Of a stretch of DNA of 13,849 nucleotides, positions 1-7,142 are shown one piece after another; within the stretch, counting starts at the first letter, position 1; each line of letters starts with the position of its first letter. Source of the stretch: Chitinophagaceae bacterium (lineage in GTDB: Bacteria; Bacteroidota; Bacteroidia; Chitinophagales; Chitinophagaceae). The DNA is taken from NCBI GenBank assembly GCA_021323155.1, contig JAJTCI010000022.1, positions 1-13,849 of the forward strand. Direction: 5' to 3'. The position numbers and the translations under genes are program-made. The notes below the pieces were generated by a model that was given only the letters and a program-made list of their open reading frames with translations, had not been told where the DNA came from and searched no databases.

Positions 1-2
1 AA

Positions 3-44
3 GAAGGCCTTGACAGGATCGAATCTACCCTCGCGCGGCTCTAA
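3..44 (+). CDS. 3' end of an unidentified gene (partial, last 13 codons)
   Basis: Reading from base 3, thirteen sense codons (EGLDRIESTLARL) run to a TAA at 42-44. The peptide is a plausible amphipathic helix of the kind found at the C-terminus of many enzymes, for example fold-type I aminotransferases, but it is far too short to assign a family. The frame starting at base 1 stays open to base 93 but gives an unlikely composition, and the frame at base 2 stops at once. If this is real, the gene lies on the same strand as the M16 protease, 92 bases ahead of it. Confidence 0.35.
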   Translation, partial: EGLDRIESTLARL

Positions 45-110
45 ATGCCGGTTTCGTCCCTTGAATCCCACCGTTAGTCCCTTCAACAGGTAAGCCAGCG
101 CGTTTTTCCT

Positions 111-118
111 TAAATTCG
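111..118 (+). promoter_or_regulatory. Possible -7 promoter element for the M16 protease
   Basis: TAAATTCG matches the Bacteroidota -7 consensus TAnnTTTG with one mismatch. It ends 18 bases before the ATG at 137, a distance like that of the better -7 elements elsewhere in the window. No convincing -33 TTG is visible at the right spacing, so support is weak. Confidence 0.25.
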
Positions 119-136
119 TCGCCCAAACTTGTTATT

Positions 137-2947
137 ATGACTAAAAGATTTCTACTTCTTGGTAGTATCCTCGTTTTCTTATTCACTACCGCAACCAGTC
201 AAACACCACCGGCAGGCAAAACCCTGTCGCCCGACCCAAAAGTGAAGATCGGTAAGCTTGCAAACGGTATGACGTATTACATCCGCAAGAACACCGAACC
301 AAAGAACCGCGCGGAATTACGGCTTGTTGTGCGGGCAGGCTCGATCCTCGAGAATGAACAACAACTCGGCCTTGCGCACTTCGCGGAGCACATGGCTTTT
401 AACGGTACGAAGAATTTCAAAAAACAGGAACTGGTAGATTTCCTGGAAAAGAGTGGCGTGAATTTCGGGGCCGACCTGAACGCCTATACCAGTTTCGATG
501 AAACGGTTTATGAACTTCAGCTGCCAACCGATAGCGCGGAAGTTTTCAAGAAAGGATTCCAGATACTGGAAGACTGGGCGCACAATGTGAGCTTCGAGAA
601 TGAAGAGATCGATAAAGAAAGGGGCGTTGTGATTGAAGAGTGGCGTCTTGGACAGGGTGCTGATGAAAGGATGCGCGTAAAGTACTTCCCGGTGCTCCTG
701 AAAGGGTCACAGTACGCAAAAAGACTTCCTATCGGAACGAAGCAAAACCTGGAGAACTTCAAGTATGAAACGCTGAAGCAATTTTATAAGGACTGGTACC
801 GCCCGGATCTCCAGGCCGTAGTAGTTGTTGGCGACTTCGACGTAGCGCAGGTCGAAAAAATGATCAAGGAACATTTCGGACGGATTCCCAAAGCGGTCAA
901 TCCAAAGCCGCGGACGAAATTTGGCATCCCCGCGCATAAGGAAACGGGCATTGCTATCGCCACTGATCCCGAACAGCAGTATAACATCGTACAGATATTC
1001 TACAAACAACCTTCCATTCCTGAGCCAAAGACCGACGTACAATACCGGGCGATGCTGGTGCGCGAGTTATTCAACACCATGATCAGCCAGCGACTGGATG
1101 AAAAAGTTCAGTCGGGCGAGGCGCCGTTTGTATTCGCCAGCTCGAATTACAGCAAATTGATCGGCGATAAGGACGCGTTGATACTTATGGCAGTGATGCA
1201 GGATCCTGCTATGACGACAGACGCGATCGAGATCCTCCTGGAAGAAAATGAAAGGGTAAAACGGTTCGGCTTTACCAAGGGTGAGCTCGAAAGGGCAAAA
1301 GCCAACATGTTATCCCAGATCGAAAGCTCATATAACGAGCGCGACAAGACCCGTTCGGCAGCGTATGTGAATGAATACGTTCGTCACTTCCTGGATAATG
1401 AGCCTATCCCGGGCATTGAAAAGGAATATGATATCTACAAGACTTACATGCCCGGCATCACTTTAAAGGAAGTAAACGCGCTCATCAGTCAATGGATCAA
1501 ACCTACCGACCGCGCAGTGGTGATCATGGGTCCGGAAGATGCAAAGGATAAGCTGCCTACGGAAAAGGATGTTGCTTCCATGATGAATATGACGTTTAAG
1601 GACCTGTTCGCATATGAAGACAAGACGGTGAACGAACCCTTACTATCCAAAGTGCCAACAGCGGGACAGGTGACGAATATGAAAGTGATCCCCGAACTGG
1701 GAAATACCGTTGAGTTGGAACTGTCAAACGGCGCTACCGTTGTGTTGAAGCAGACAGACTTTAAGAATGACGAGATCGTGATCTCTGCGATCAGTAAAGG
1801 CGGTACCTCGCTGGTGCCCGATGAACAGCACCTCTCCGGCACAAATGCTTCATTCGTGGTAATGTTCGGTGGCGTAGGCAATTTCGATTATATGTCGTTA
1901 CAGAAAGCGCTCGCCGGCAAGAACCTTTATGTTGCTCCATCGATCGGAACATACACCGAGGGACTGAGTGGTTCCGCTACTCCAAAGGATCTTGAAACCG
2001 CGATGCAGCTCATCCACCTGTACTTCACCAGCCCAAGGATGGATGAAGCTTCCTTTAAAGTGGTCCAGCAGCAGCTGACCGCTTCTCTGGCCAATAAAGG
2101 TAAAGATCCCAGCAGTGTTTTCATGGATACGGTCAGTTACGTGATGGGCAACTACCACCCCCGCCGCAAGCCGATGACACTGGAGTCACTCAAAGAAATA
2201 GATTACAACACTGCCTACAATATCTATAAGCAGCGTTTCGCGAATGCCGGAGATTTCATCTTCACGTTCGTTGGTAATTTCAACCCGCAGCAGATACTGC
2301 CACTGATACAAAAATACATTGCATCACTGCCGGCAGCTGAGCAAAAAGAGAACTGGAAGGATCTCGGCATCGATTACCCGCAAGGATTAGTAGAAAGGGT
2401 CGTAAAGAAAGGGCAGGAAGACAAGGCGTCCGTCAGAATGTTCTTCACGGGTAATACCACCTATTCCGACCTGGAAGAAGTTCAGCTGGACCAACTTACC
2501 AAGATACTCGGCATCAGGCTGCGCGAAGTGCTCAGGGAAGACCAGGGTGGTGTGTATGGTGTAGGCGTAAGAGGCAGCATCAGCCGCGTTCCTGACAACA
2601 GCTACTCGGTATCCATCAACTTCAGCTGCGCACCTGCAAACGTTGACAAGCTGATCGCACTTGTGATGGCAGAGATCGATAACCTGAAAGCCAATGGCGC
2701 GTCTCAGACCAATATCGACAAGGTGACTGCAGAAGACACGCGTACCCTGGAAACCCAACTCAGGCAAAATAGCTACTGGCAATACAACCTGGAGCAAAAA
2801 TACCTGTATGGTGAAGATCCCAAACTGATACTGGAAGACATGAACAACCTGAAGAAACTCACGGTTGAGCGGACAAAGGAACTGGCCAACAAATATCTGA
2901 ACAACCAGAACTTTGCTAAGATGATCTTGTTACCGGAAAAGCAATGA
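137..2947 (+). CDS. M16 family zinc metallopeptidase (pitrilysin/insulinase type), periplasmic
   Basis: This is a 936-residue secreted zinc protease, the length of a full two-half M16 protein. Residues 1-21 form a signal peptide (basic MTKR, hydrophobic LLLGSILVFLF, likely cleavage near TSQ/TPP). There is no lipobox cysteine, so a soluble periplasmic location is inferred. The N-terminal half carries the inverted zinc motif HFAEH (H81, E84, H85), with the distal ligand probably E161 in IDKERGVVIEEW, giving the expected spacing of about 75 residues. A second M16-like half occupies roughly residues 510-936. It lacks HxxEH but keeps the family's C-terminal signature LREDQGGVYGVG (about 800-811). 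In this family the second half usually helps form the substrate chamber. The exact substrate cannot be read from sequence; cleavage of peptides in the periplasm is the usual role. The gene stands alone, with a strong terminator 17 bases past the stop. Confidence 0.95.
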   Translation: MTKRFLLLGSILVFLFTTATSQTPPAGKTLSPDPKVKIGKLANGMTYYIRKNTEPKNRAELRLVVRAGSILENEQQLGLAHFAEHMAFNGTKNFKKQELVDFLEKSGVNFGADLNAYTSFDETVYELQLPTDSAEVFKKGFQILEDWAHNVSFENEEIDKERGVVIEEWRLGQGADERMRVKYFPVLLKGSQYAKRLPIGTKQNLENFKYETLKQFYKDWYRPDLQAVVVVGDFDVAQVEKMIKEHFGRIPKAVNPKPRTKFGIPAHKETGIAIATDPEQQYNIVQIFYKQPSIPEPKTDVQYRAMLVRELFNTMISQRLDEKVQSGEAPFVFASSNYSKLIGDKDALILMAVMQDPAMTTDAIEILLEENERVKRFGFTKGELERAKANMLSQIESSYNERDKTRSAAYVNEYVRHFLDNEPIPGIEKEYDIYKTYMPGITLKEVNALISQWIKPTDRAVVIMGPEDAKDKLPTEKDVASMMNMTFKDLFAYEDKTVNEPLLSKVPTAGQVTNMKVIPELGNTVELELSNGATVVLKQTDFKNDEIVISAISKGGTSLVPDEQHLSGTNASFVVMFGGVGNFDYMSLQKALAGKNLYVAPSIGTYTEGLSGSATPKDLETAMQLIHLYFTSPRMDEASFKVVQQQLTASLANKGKDPSSVFMDTVSYVMGNYHPRRKPMTLESLKEIDYNTAYNIYKQRFANAGDFIFTFVGNFNPQQILPLIQKYIASLPAAEQKENWKDLGIDYPQGLVERVVKKGQEDKASVRMFFTGNTTYSDLEEVQLDQLTKILGIRLREVLREDQGGVYGVGVRGSISRVPDNSYSVSINFSCAPANVDKLIALVMAEIDNLKANGASQTNIDKVTAEDTRTLETQLRQNSYWQYNLEQKYLYGEDPKLILEDMNNLKKLTVERTKELANKYLNNQNFAKMILLPEKQ

Positions 2948-2963
2948 TCATTTGATCTTATAG

Positions 2964-2993
2964 AAGAAGGACAGCGTTTGCTGTCCTTTTTTT
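2964..2993 (+). terminator. Rho-independent terminator after the M16 protease
   Basis: AAGGACAGC (2967-2975) pairs perfectly with GCTGTCCTT (2980-2988) around a GTTT loop, and the stem can extend by a G-T and two A-T pairs to 12 bp. A run of seven T (2987-2993) follows the GC-rich core. It lies 17 bases past the TGA at 2945-2947. In the opposite direction the tail is only mildly T-rich, so it is mainly a plus-strand terminator. Confidence 0.85.
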
Positions 2994-3075
2994 GTTGCCT
3001 GGACCCATGCTTCACAAGAGCATCCTTCCGACTAGGCGTCCCCGGCATCTTTCGCAAAAAACGCGACCAACATTG

Positions 3076-3115
3076 CCTAACCGGGCTCAACCGGGCTTAA
3101 CCCGGCCTAAACGGG
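3076..3115. repeat. Four-copy 10-bp tandem repeat (consensus CYTAACCGGG)
   Basis: Four head-to-tail units are visible: CCTAACCGGG, CTCAACCGGG, CTTAACCCGG and CCTAAACGGG. Each differs from the consensus by at most one or two bases. The array starts and stops sharply: the flanking 10-mers do not match. It lies 6 bases beyond the stop of the minus-strand cysteine desulfurase. Copies 2-3 also contain the hairpin CCGGG-CTTAA-CCCGG (3091-3105). No T-run follows it closely on the minus strand, so it is not a standard terminator. Confidence 0.8.
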
Positions 3116-3121
3116 TCGTCG

Positions 3122-4249
3122 TCAGATAAGTTCTTTGAGTTTCTCCACGACCGCATCGATCTCCTCTTTCGTGTTGTGCTTTGAAAAAGAGAACCGGATG
3201 GCCATGCTATGATTTTCGGGGTAGATCGCTTTGATCACGTGGCTGCCTACGTCAGTCCCACTGCTGCAGGCGCTGCCGCCGGAAGCGCAGATATTGTTTA
3301 TGTCGAGATTGAATAATAACATCTCGCTTTTCTCTGTCTTCGGGAAGCTAACATTTAATACGGTATAGAGACTGCTGCCCGCATAATCACCGTTAAAACG
3401 AACGACCGGTACATTGGCTTGCAGCTTCTCCACCATGTACATTTTGAGTTCTTTTATATAGGCGCTGTCCTTTTCAAAATTAGCGGTTGCCAGTTCGAGC
3501 GCCCTGGCGAAACCAACGATGCCATAAAGGTTCTCCGTGCCGGCGCGCATGTTTCGTTCCTGGCCACCACCATGCACCATCGGGCTGATCTTAATTTCCG
3601 AATTCACATAGAGCATTCCCACGCCTTTTGGTCCATGGAATTTATGGCTCGCGCCTGTAATAAAATGAACGTGGATTTTCTTAAGGTCGATCGGGAAATG
3701 GCCGACGGTCTGCACCGTATCGCAATGAAAGATCGCCCCGTGTTTCCTGCACAACTCACCTACTGCTTTTATGCTGAGGATATTCCCGATCTCATTGTTC
3801 GCGTGCATCAGCGTCACAAGGCATTTCTCCGTACCCGCGGCCAGCAGTTCTTCCAGGTGGGCCAGGTCGATATGGCCGTCCGGCAGTAACCGCACATAAT
3901 CAAGTGCCGTGGCTCCCTGCCCGTGCAGGTATTCTACTGTATGAAGGGTGGCGTGGTGCTCGATCGTTGAAGTGATAATGCGCCTGCAGCCGAGATCACG
4001 CAAGGCCGCGTTGATCGCCGTGTTACTGCTTTCCGTACCACCCGAGGTAAAAAATATTTCGGAAGGATGAGCATTGAGGATGCGCGCAACAGTCTTGCGG
4101 GCATTCTCTATTGCCAGCCGGGTTTCACGACCGTAGCTATAGATCGACGAAGGGTTGCCGAAATGGGTGGTGAAATAAGGCAACATGGCTTCCAGCACTT
4201 CCGGCTCCAAAGGGGTGGTCGCAGCATTATCAAGATAGATCCGGTTCAT
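3122..4249 (-). CDS. Cysteine desulfurase (NifS/IscS family, PLP-dependent class V aminotransferase fold)
   Basis: The enzyme converts L-cysteine to alanine and holds the sulfur as a persulfide for iron-sulfur cluster assembly, tRNA thiolation or other sulfur-transfer pathways. It is 375 residues, normal for the family, and starts YLDNAATTP as NifS/IscS proteins do. PLP-binding features are GGTESSN (70-76), IEHHA (97-100 region, stacking histidine), D177 and Q180 in HCDTVQ, and the Schiff-base lysine K203 in SHKFHGPKG. The persulfide cysteine is C328 in GGSACSSG, followed by a loop of NifS/IscS type rather than the short SufS type. No IscU, IscA or other cluster-assembly gene is adjacent, so this copy could serve tRNA modification or general sulfur delivery; the sequence does not decide. 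A well-matched -7 element lies 25 bases upstream of the ATG. Confidence 0.95.
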   Translation of the reverse strand: MNRIYLDNAATTPLEPEVLEAMLPYFTTHFGNPSSIYSYGRETRLAIENARKTVARILNAHPSEIFFTSGGTESSNTAINAALRDLGCRRIITSTIEHHATLHTVEYLHGQGATALDYVRLLPDGHIDLAHLEELLAAGTEKCLVTLMHANNEIGNILSIKAVGELCRKHGAIFHCDTVQTVGHFPIDLKKIHVHFITGASHKFHGPKGVGMLYVNSEIKISPMVHGGGQERNMRAGTENLYGIVGFARALELATANFEKDSAYIKELKMYMVEKLQANVPVVRFNGDYAGSSLYTVLNVSFPKTEKSEMLLFNLDINNICASGGSACSSGTDVGSHVIKAIYPENHSMAIRFSFSKHNTKEEIDAVVEKLKELI

Positions 4250-4274
4250 TCCTCAGGGTATGATAAGAAAGTGG

Positions 4275-4282
4275 CAAAAATA
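4275..4282 (-). promoter_or_regulatory. Putative -7 promoter element for the cysteine desulfurase
   Basis: Read on the minus strand this is TATTTTTG, a full match to the Bacteroidota -7 consensus TAnnTTTG. It lies 25 bases upstream of the ATG at 4249, implying a leader of about 20 bases. There is no clear -33 TTG at the usual distance; a TTTCG is present but too close. Confidence 0.45.
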
Positions 4283-4388
4283 AACGAATCAGGCGAAACG
4301 AGACCCGATGGTGAAAAGAGATTTGCGGTTGCAGCTAGTGACACAACGAAGCTAAAGAGCTATCCAGGAGCCATGTACAGTCAATGGA

Positions 4389-4781
4389 TTATTCCACTAC
4401 GAGCTTGAAACTCATACGGGCGGTCTTGCTGATGACCTGCAGGATGTAAATGCCCGGCTTTACCTGTTCCGGCAGGAGGCATGTTTCAGTAGAAGCATCG
4501 GCATCTACGTTGACGGTCTTTAGAAGAAATTTCCTGCCGTCTTTGTTGTAAAGGGTAATGGTGTATTTGTCTTTTTGCAGGGATTGAAGATCAAGTACGA
4601 GTTCCTTGCCCTTTACAGACACAGGACTGATGAGAGTGGGCACCTGGGCAGTTTCCTGTGTACCATTCCCGGTTGCGGGGGTCACTTTAACCGATGATGA
4701 GCCGGCTTCGGCTACATCCTGCTGGGAAAACCCGGTGATCGTAATTAAACATAATACCGCGCTAAAGAAACTGCCTTTCAT
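4389..4781 (-). CDS. Small secreted protein with a type IX secretion (Por) C-terminal sorting-like domain
   Basis: The protein is 130 residues from the ATG at 4781. The open frame extends to a TTG at 4829, but that would put a polar tail in front of an otherwise perfect signal peptide. Residues 1-19 are the signal peptide (MKGSFFSAVLCLITITGFS, cut before QQ). Residues 20-52 are a Ser/Thr/Pro/Gly-rich linker. Residues 53-130 look like a type A T9SS C-terminal domain, with the family pattern YTITLYNKDGRK (73-84), a variable strand region, then PGIYILQV (109-116) and a closing strand FKLVVE at the extreme end. In known T9SS cargo this domain is the export and cleavage signal for a large passenger. 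Here there is no passenger. It may be a surface peptide, a decoy or adaptor for the secretion machinery, or a periplasmic protein with the same beta-sandwich fold. It lies alone between two housekeeping genes on the same strand (98 and 139 bases away). Confidence 0.75.
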   Translation of the reverse strand: MKGSFFSAVLCLITITGFSQQDVAEAGSSSVKVTPATGNGTQETAQVPTLISPVSVKGKELVLDLQSLQKDKYTITLYNKDGRKFLLKTVNVDADASTETCLLPEQVKPGIYILQVISKTARMSFKLVVE

Positions 4782-4790
4782 ATTCAATCG

Positions 4791-4848
4791 TTTATCCTGG
4801 AAGCCTACCCGGCCCGAACAGGTATACAATATACTGCCTCAGGATAAA
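4791..4848. repeat. Perfect 9-bp inverted repeat with a nested hairpin between glmM and the small secreted gene
   Basis: TTTATCCTG (4791-4799) and CAGGATAAA (4840-4848) are perfect reverse complements separated by 40 bases. Inside lies a second short palindrome, GTATA-CAA-TATAC (4822-4834). On the minus strand the second arm ends 9 bases before the ATG of the small secreted protein. The first arm overlaps a T-run that could serve as a weak glmM terminator with the nearby CCGG-N7-CCGG stem (4857-4871). It may be an operator, a leader structure or a transcript-end structure; the sequence does not decide. Confidence 0.5.
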
Positions 4849-4879
4849 AAATCGTACCGGAAATCCACCGGCGGCAACC

Positions 4880-6262
4880 CTAGATCATGCTTTCCCTGAT
4901 ATCCTGCATGATCCGCCTGGCGATGTTGTCGGCGGTTGTTTCAAAATTGCTCTCGGCATAAATCCGAATGATCGGTTCGGTGTTGCTGGAGCGGAGGTGC
5001 ACCCAATCGTTATCGAATTCAATCTTTAAGCCATCTTCGGTGTTGATCGGGTTGTGTTTGTATTTTGACTGGATACCCTTGAATATCTTCTTGATGTCGA
5101 AACCGTTTTCGAGTTCGATCTTATTCTTGCTCATGAAATAGTCCGGGTACATGCTCCGCATCTGCTTGGCCGTTTTCTTTTCCCTGGCCATAAAACTCAG
5201 AAAGAGTGCGATGCCGATCAGTGCGTCGCGACCGTAGTGCAGGTCAGGCACGATGATGCCGCCGTTACCTTCCCCGCCGATCACGGCCTTTACTTCCTTC
5301 ATTTTCTTCACCACGTTCACCTCCCCTACCGCTGACGGCGTATACTCGCCGCCATGTTTTACCGTCACGTCTTTCAACGCGCGGGTAGATGACATGTTGC
5401 TCACGGTATTCCCTTTGCGGTGACTCAGTACATAATCGGCTATCGCTACCAGCGTATATTCTTCCCCGAAAAGCGAACCGTCTTCGCAGACAAAACACAG
5501 CCTGTCTACATCCGGGTCTACCGCGATGCCCAGGTGCGCATCCTTGCGCTCTACCTCTTTACAGAGTTCGCTGAGGTGTTGTGGCAATGGTTCCGGGTTA
5601 TGCGCGAACTTACCATTCACCTCTTCGTTCAGAACGGCGATATCCTTCACCCCTAACGCCCGCAACAACGCAGGTACCGCGATGGCCCCGGTACTGTTGA
5701 TCGCGTCAACGATGATCCTGAATTTCGCTTTTTTGATAGCTGCAACATCCACCAACGGGTAATTGATGACCGCTTCAATATGTTGGTCCAGGGCGGTGGT
5801 GTTAACAGTATACGATCCCAGTTTGTCGACCGGTGCAAAATCATAGGCATCGCTCTCCGCGATGGCCAGGATGGCCTCGCCGTCTGCACCACTGATAAAC
5901 TCCCCCTCGTTATTGAGCAGTTTTAATGCGTTCCATTCTTTCGGATTGTGGCTTGCGGTTAATATGATGCCGCCGTCAGCTTTCTCCTGCCTGACCGCCA
6001 TTTCCACGGTTGGAGTGGTGCTTAGTCCCAGGTCGATCACGTCGAAACCAAGCGCATTAAGGGTGCTGACCACAATTCGCTGTACCATTTCACCGCTGAT
6101 ACGTCCGTCACGGCCGATGACTACTTTCTTCCCGGTACTATTGTTTCCAAGCCAGGTGGCGTAGGCAGCAGTGAACCGAACAATGTCAAGAGGAGTTAAC
6201 CCTTCCCCGGGTTTCCCGCCTATCGTACCACGAATTCCTGAGATGCTTTTTATGAGGGCCAT
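4880..6262 (-). CDS. glmM: Phosphoglucosamine mutase (alpha-D-phosphohexomutase family)
   Basis: The enzyme interconverts glucosamine-6-phosphate and glucosamine-1-phosphate on the route to UDP-GlcNAc for peptidoglycan and lipopolysaccharide. The 460-residue protein has the four phosphohexomutase landmarks in order: the phosphoserine loop TASHNPKEWN with catalytic S104, the metal loop DPDVDR (249-254), the sugar-recognition loop GGEGNGG (329-335) and the phosphate-binding loop RSSNTEP (424-430). The start IKSISGIRGTIGG and the SHNPKEWN form resemble the version common in Bacteroidota and archaea rather than E. coli GlmM, so phosphomannomutase or phosphoglucomutase activity is not excluded. 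I chose the ATG at 6262. The open frame runs up to a TTG at 6295, but a perfect -7 promoter element lies inside that extension at 6283-6290. The gene is divergent from the methyltransferase, with 121 bases between the two starts. Confidence 0.9.
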   Translation of the reverse strand: MALIKSISGIRGTIGGKPGEGLTPLDIVRFTAAYATWLGNNSTGKKVVIGRDGRISGEMVQRIVVSTLNALGFDVIDLGLSTTPTVEMAVRQEKADGGIILTASHNPKEWNALKLLNNEGEFISGADGEAILAIAESDAYDFAPVDKLGSYTVNTTALDQHIEAVINYPLVDVAAIKKAKFRIIVDAINSTGAIAVPALLRALGVKDIAVLNEEVNGKFAHNPEPLPQHLSELCKEVERKDAHLGIAVDPDVDRLCFVCEDGSLFGEEYTLVAIADYVLSHRKGNTVSNMSSTRALKDVTVKHGGEYTPSAVGEVNVVKKMKEVKAVIGGEGNGGIIVPDLHYGRDALIGIALFLSFMAREKKTAKQMRSMYPDYFMSKNKIELENGFDIKKIFKGIQSKYKHNPINTEDGLKIEFDNDWVHLRSSNTEPIIRIYAESNFETTADNIARRIMQDIRESMI

Positions 6263-6282
6263 CCAACGTGTTTTGAGGATTG

Positions 6283-6290
6283 CAAACTTA
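6283..6290 (-). promoter_or_regulatory. Putative -7 promoter element for glmM
   Basis: On the minus strand this reads TAAGTTTG, a full match to TAnnTTTG, 20 bases upstream of the ATG at 6262. No good -33 element is seen. The position argues against translation from the upstream TTG at 6295. Confidence 0.45.
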
Positions 6291-6339
6291 ACCAATCTAT
6301 CGCTATTAATGGCCGCTGGAACGCCCTATTGAATTATTC

Positions 6340-6366
6340 TTGCAATACCCCGGGAGATTATCTTTG
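6340..6366 (+). promoter_or_regulatory. Putative promoter (-33 TTG / -7 TATCTTTG) for the methyltransferase
   Basis: TATCTTTG at 6359-6366 is a full match to the Bacteroidota -7 consensus. A TTG at 6340-6342 sits 16 bases upstream, slightly short of the usual -33 spacing. The -7 element ends 17 bases before the ATG at 6384, which implies a leader of about ten bases. Confidence 0.5.
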
Positions 6367-6383
6367 CTGACCAACAATTGCTT

Positions 6384-7142
6384 ATGGTTGACAGATCATG
6401 GTTCAAAGACTGGTTCAATTCCACGTACTATCACCTGTTGTACCAGCACAGGGATGAAACAGAGGCATTGAATTTCATCGAAAAGATGATCACGTTCCTG
6501 GATCCGCCCAAAAGCAGCCGGATGCTGGACGTCGCTTGTGGAAAAGGCCGGCACAGCAAGGCGCTTGCTGACATGGGTTTCGATGTAACCGGTATTGACC
6601 TGTCTCCGGAGTCGATCGCGGAAGCAAAAAAATGGGAGTCGGAAAGCCTTCATTTTTTCGAACACGACATGCGCCTCCCGTTCCGGGTCAACTATTTTGA
6701 CTACGCGTTCAACCTGTTCACCAGTTTCGGGTATTTCAGAACGGAAAGAGAACACAACAACGCGATTCGTACCATCGCCAGCAGCCTGAAGAATGAAGGC
6801 GTCTTCGTGGTAGACTACCTGAACGTTCACTACGCGGAGGATAACCTGAAAAAAACAGAGAGCATAAAGGCAGGAGACGTTAATTTCCATATCAGCCGGT
6901 GGCATGATGAAAAACACCTCTATAAACAGATACAGGTAGAAGACAAAGACCATCCGCTCCATCATTTGTTCACAGAGAAAGTTGCTAAATTCTCCCTTGG
7001 CGATTTCACCGACATGCTCGCCTACCAGCATATGCAGGTGCAGGAAGTGTTTGGGGATTACACACTGGGGCGCTACCACCTGAAGACTTCACCGAGGATG
7101 ATCATCGTCGCGAAAAAATTTTACCCGCAGGAATCAAAGTAA
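6384..7142 (+). CDS. Class I SAM-dependent methyltransferase
   Basis: This 252-residue protein has a Rossmann-type methyltransferase core. Motif I is LDVACGKGRHS (48-58), the glycine-rich SAM-binding loop. D72 in VTGIDLS ends strand beta-2 and should hold the ribose hydroxyls. D95 in EHDMRLPF fits the adenine-binding acidic position. FDYAFNLFTSFGYF (105-118) corresponds to the motif IV region. It has no signal peptide or membrane segment, so it is cytosolic. The substrate cannot be inferred: similar small-molecule methyltransferases are common and poorly assigned. The ATG at 6384 is preferred over the TTG two codons upstream. The gene is divergent from glmM, and its 3' end overlaps the 3' end of the DUF58 gene by 9 bases, so the two transcripts converge. 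Confidence 0.9.
   Translation: MVDRSWFKDWFNSTYYHLLYQHRDETEALNFIEKMITFLDPPKSSRMLDVACGKGRHSKALADMGFDVTGIDLSPESIAEAKKWESESLHFFEHDMRLPFRVNYFDYAFNLFTSFGYFRTEREHNNAIRTIASSLKNEGVFVVDYLNVHYAEDNLKKTESIKAGDVNFHISRWHDEKHLYKQIQVEDKDHPLHHLFTEKVAKFSLGDFTDMLAYQHMQVQEVFGDYTLGRYHLKTSPRMIIVAKKFYPQESK

Noticed and set aside
1..93. Frame-1 open stretch at the window start
   Set aside because: Its composition is unlike a protein C-terminus and it competes with the better frame ending at 44.
2773..3090. 105-codon minus-strand frame across the M16 3' end and the intergenic gap
   Set aside because: It covers the terminator and the end of the protease gene; basic, low-information peptide with no family signal.
3076..3115. 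CRISPR array
   Set aside because: The units are 10 bp and directly adjoining, with no spacers and no cas genes nearby.
3419..3889. 156-codon plus-strand frame antisense to the cysteine desulfurase
   Set aside because: It lies fully inside a gene with all catalytic residues in place; no start context or domain.
4782..4829. Longer form of the small secreted protein from a TTG at 4829
   Set aside because: It would bury the signal peptide behind a polar tail and run through the inverted repeat.
6263..6295. Longer glmM reading from a TTG at 6295
   Set aside because: The extension contains a perfect -7 promoter element, and the family N-terminus begins at the ATG at 6262.
6396..7079. 227-codon open frame on the minus strand, antisense to the methyltransferase
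   Set aside because: The plus-strand frame has clear methyltransferase motifs; the antisense peptide shows no domain and is a by-product of codon use.
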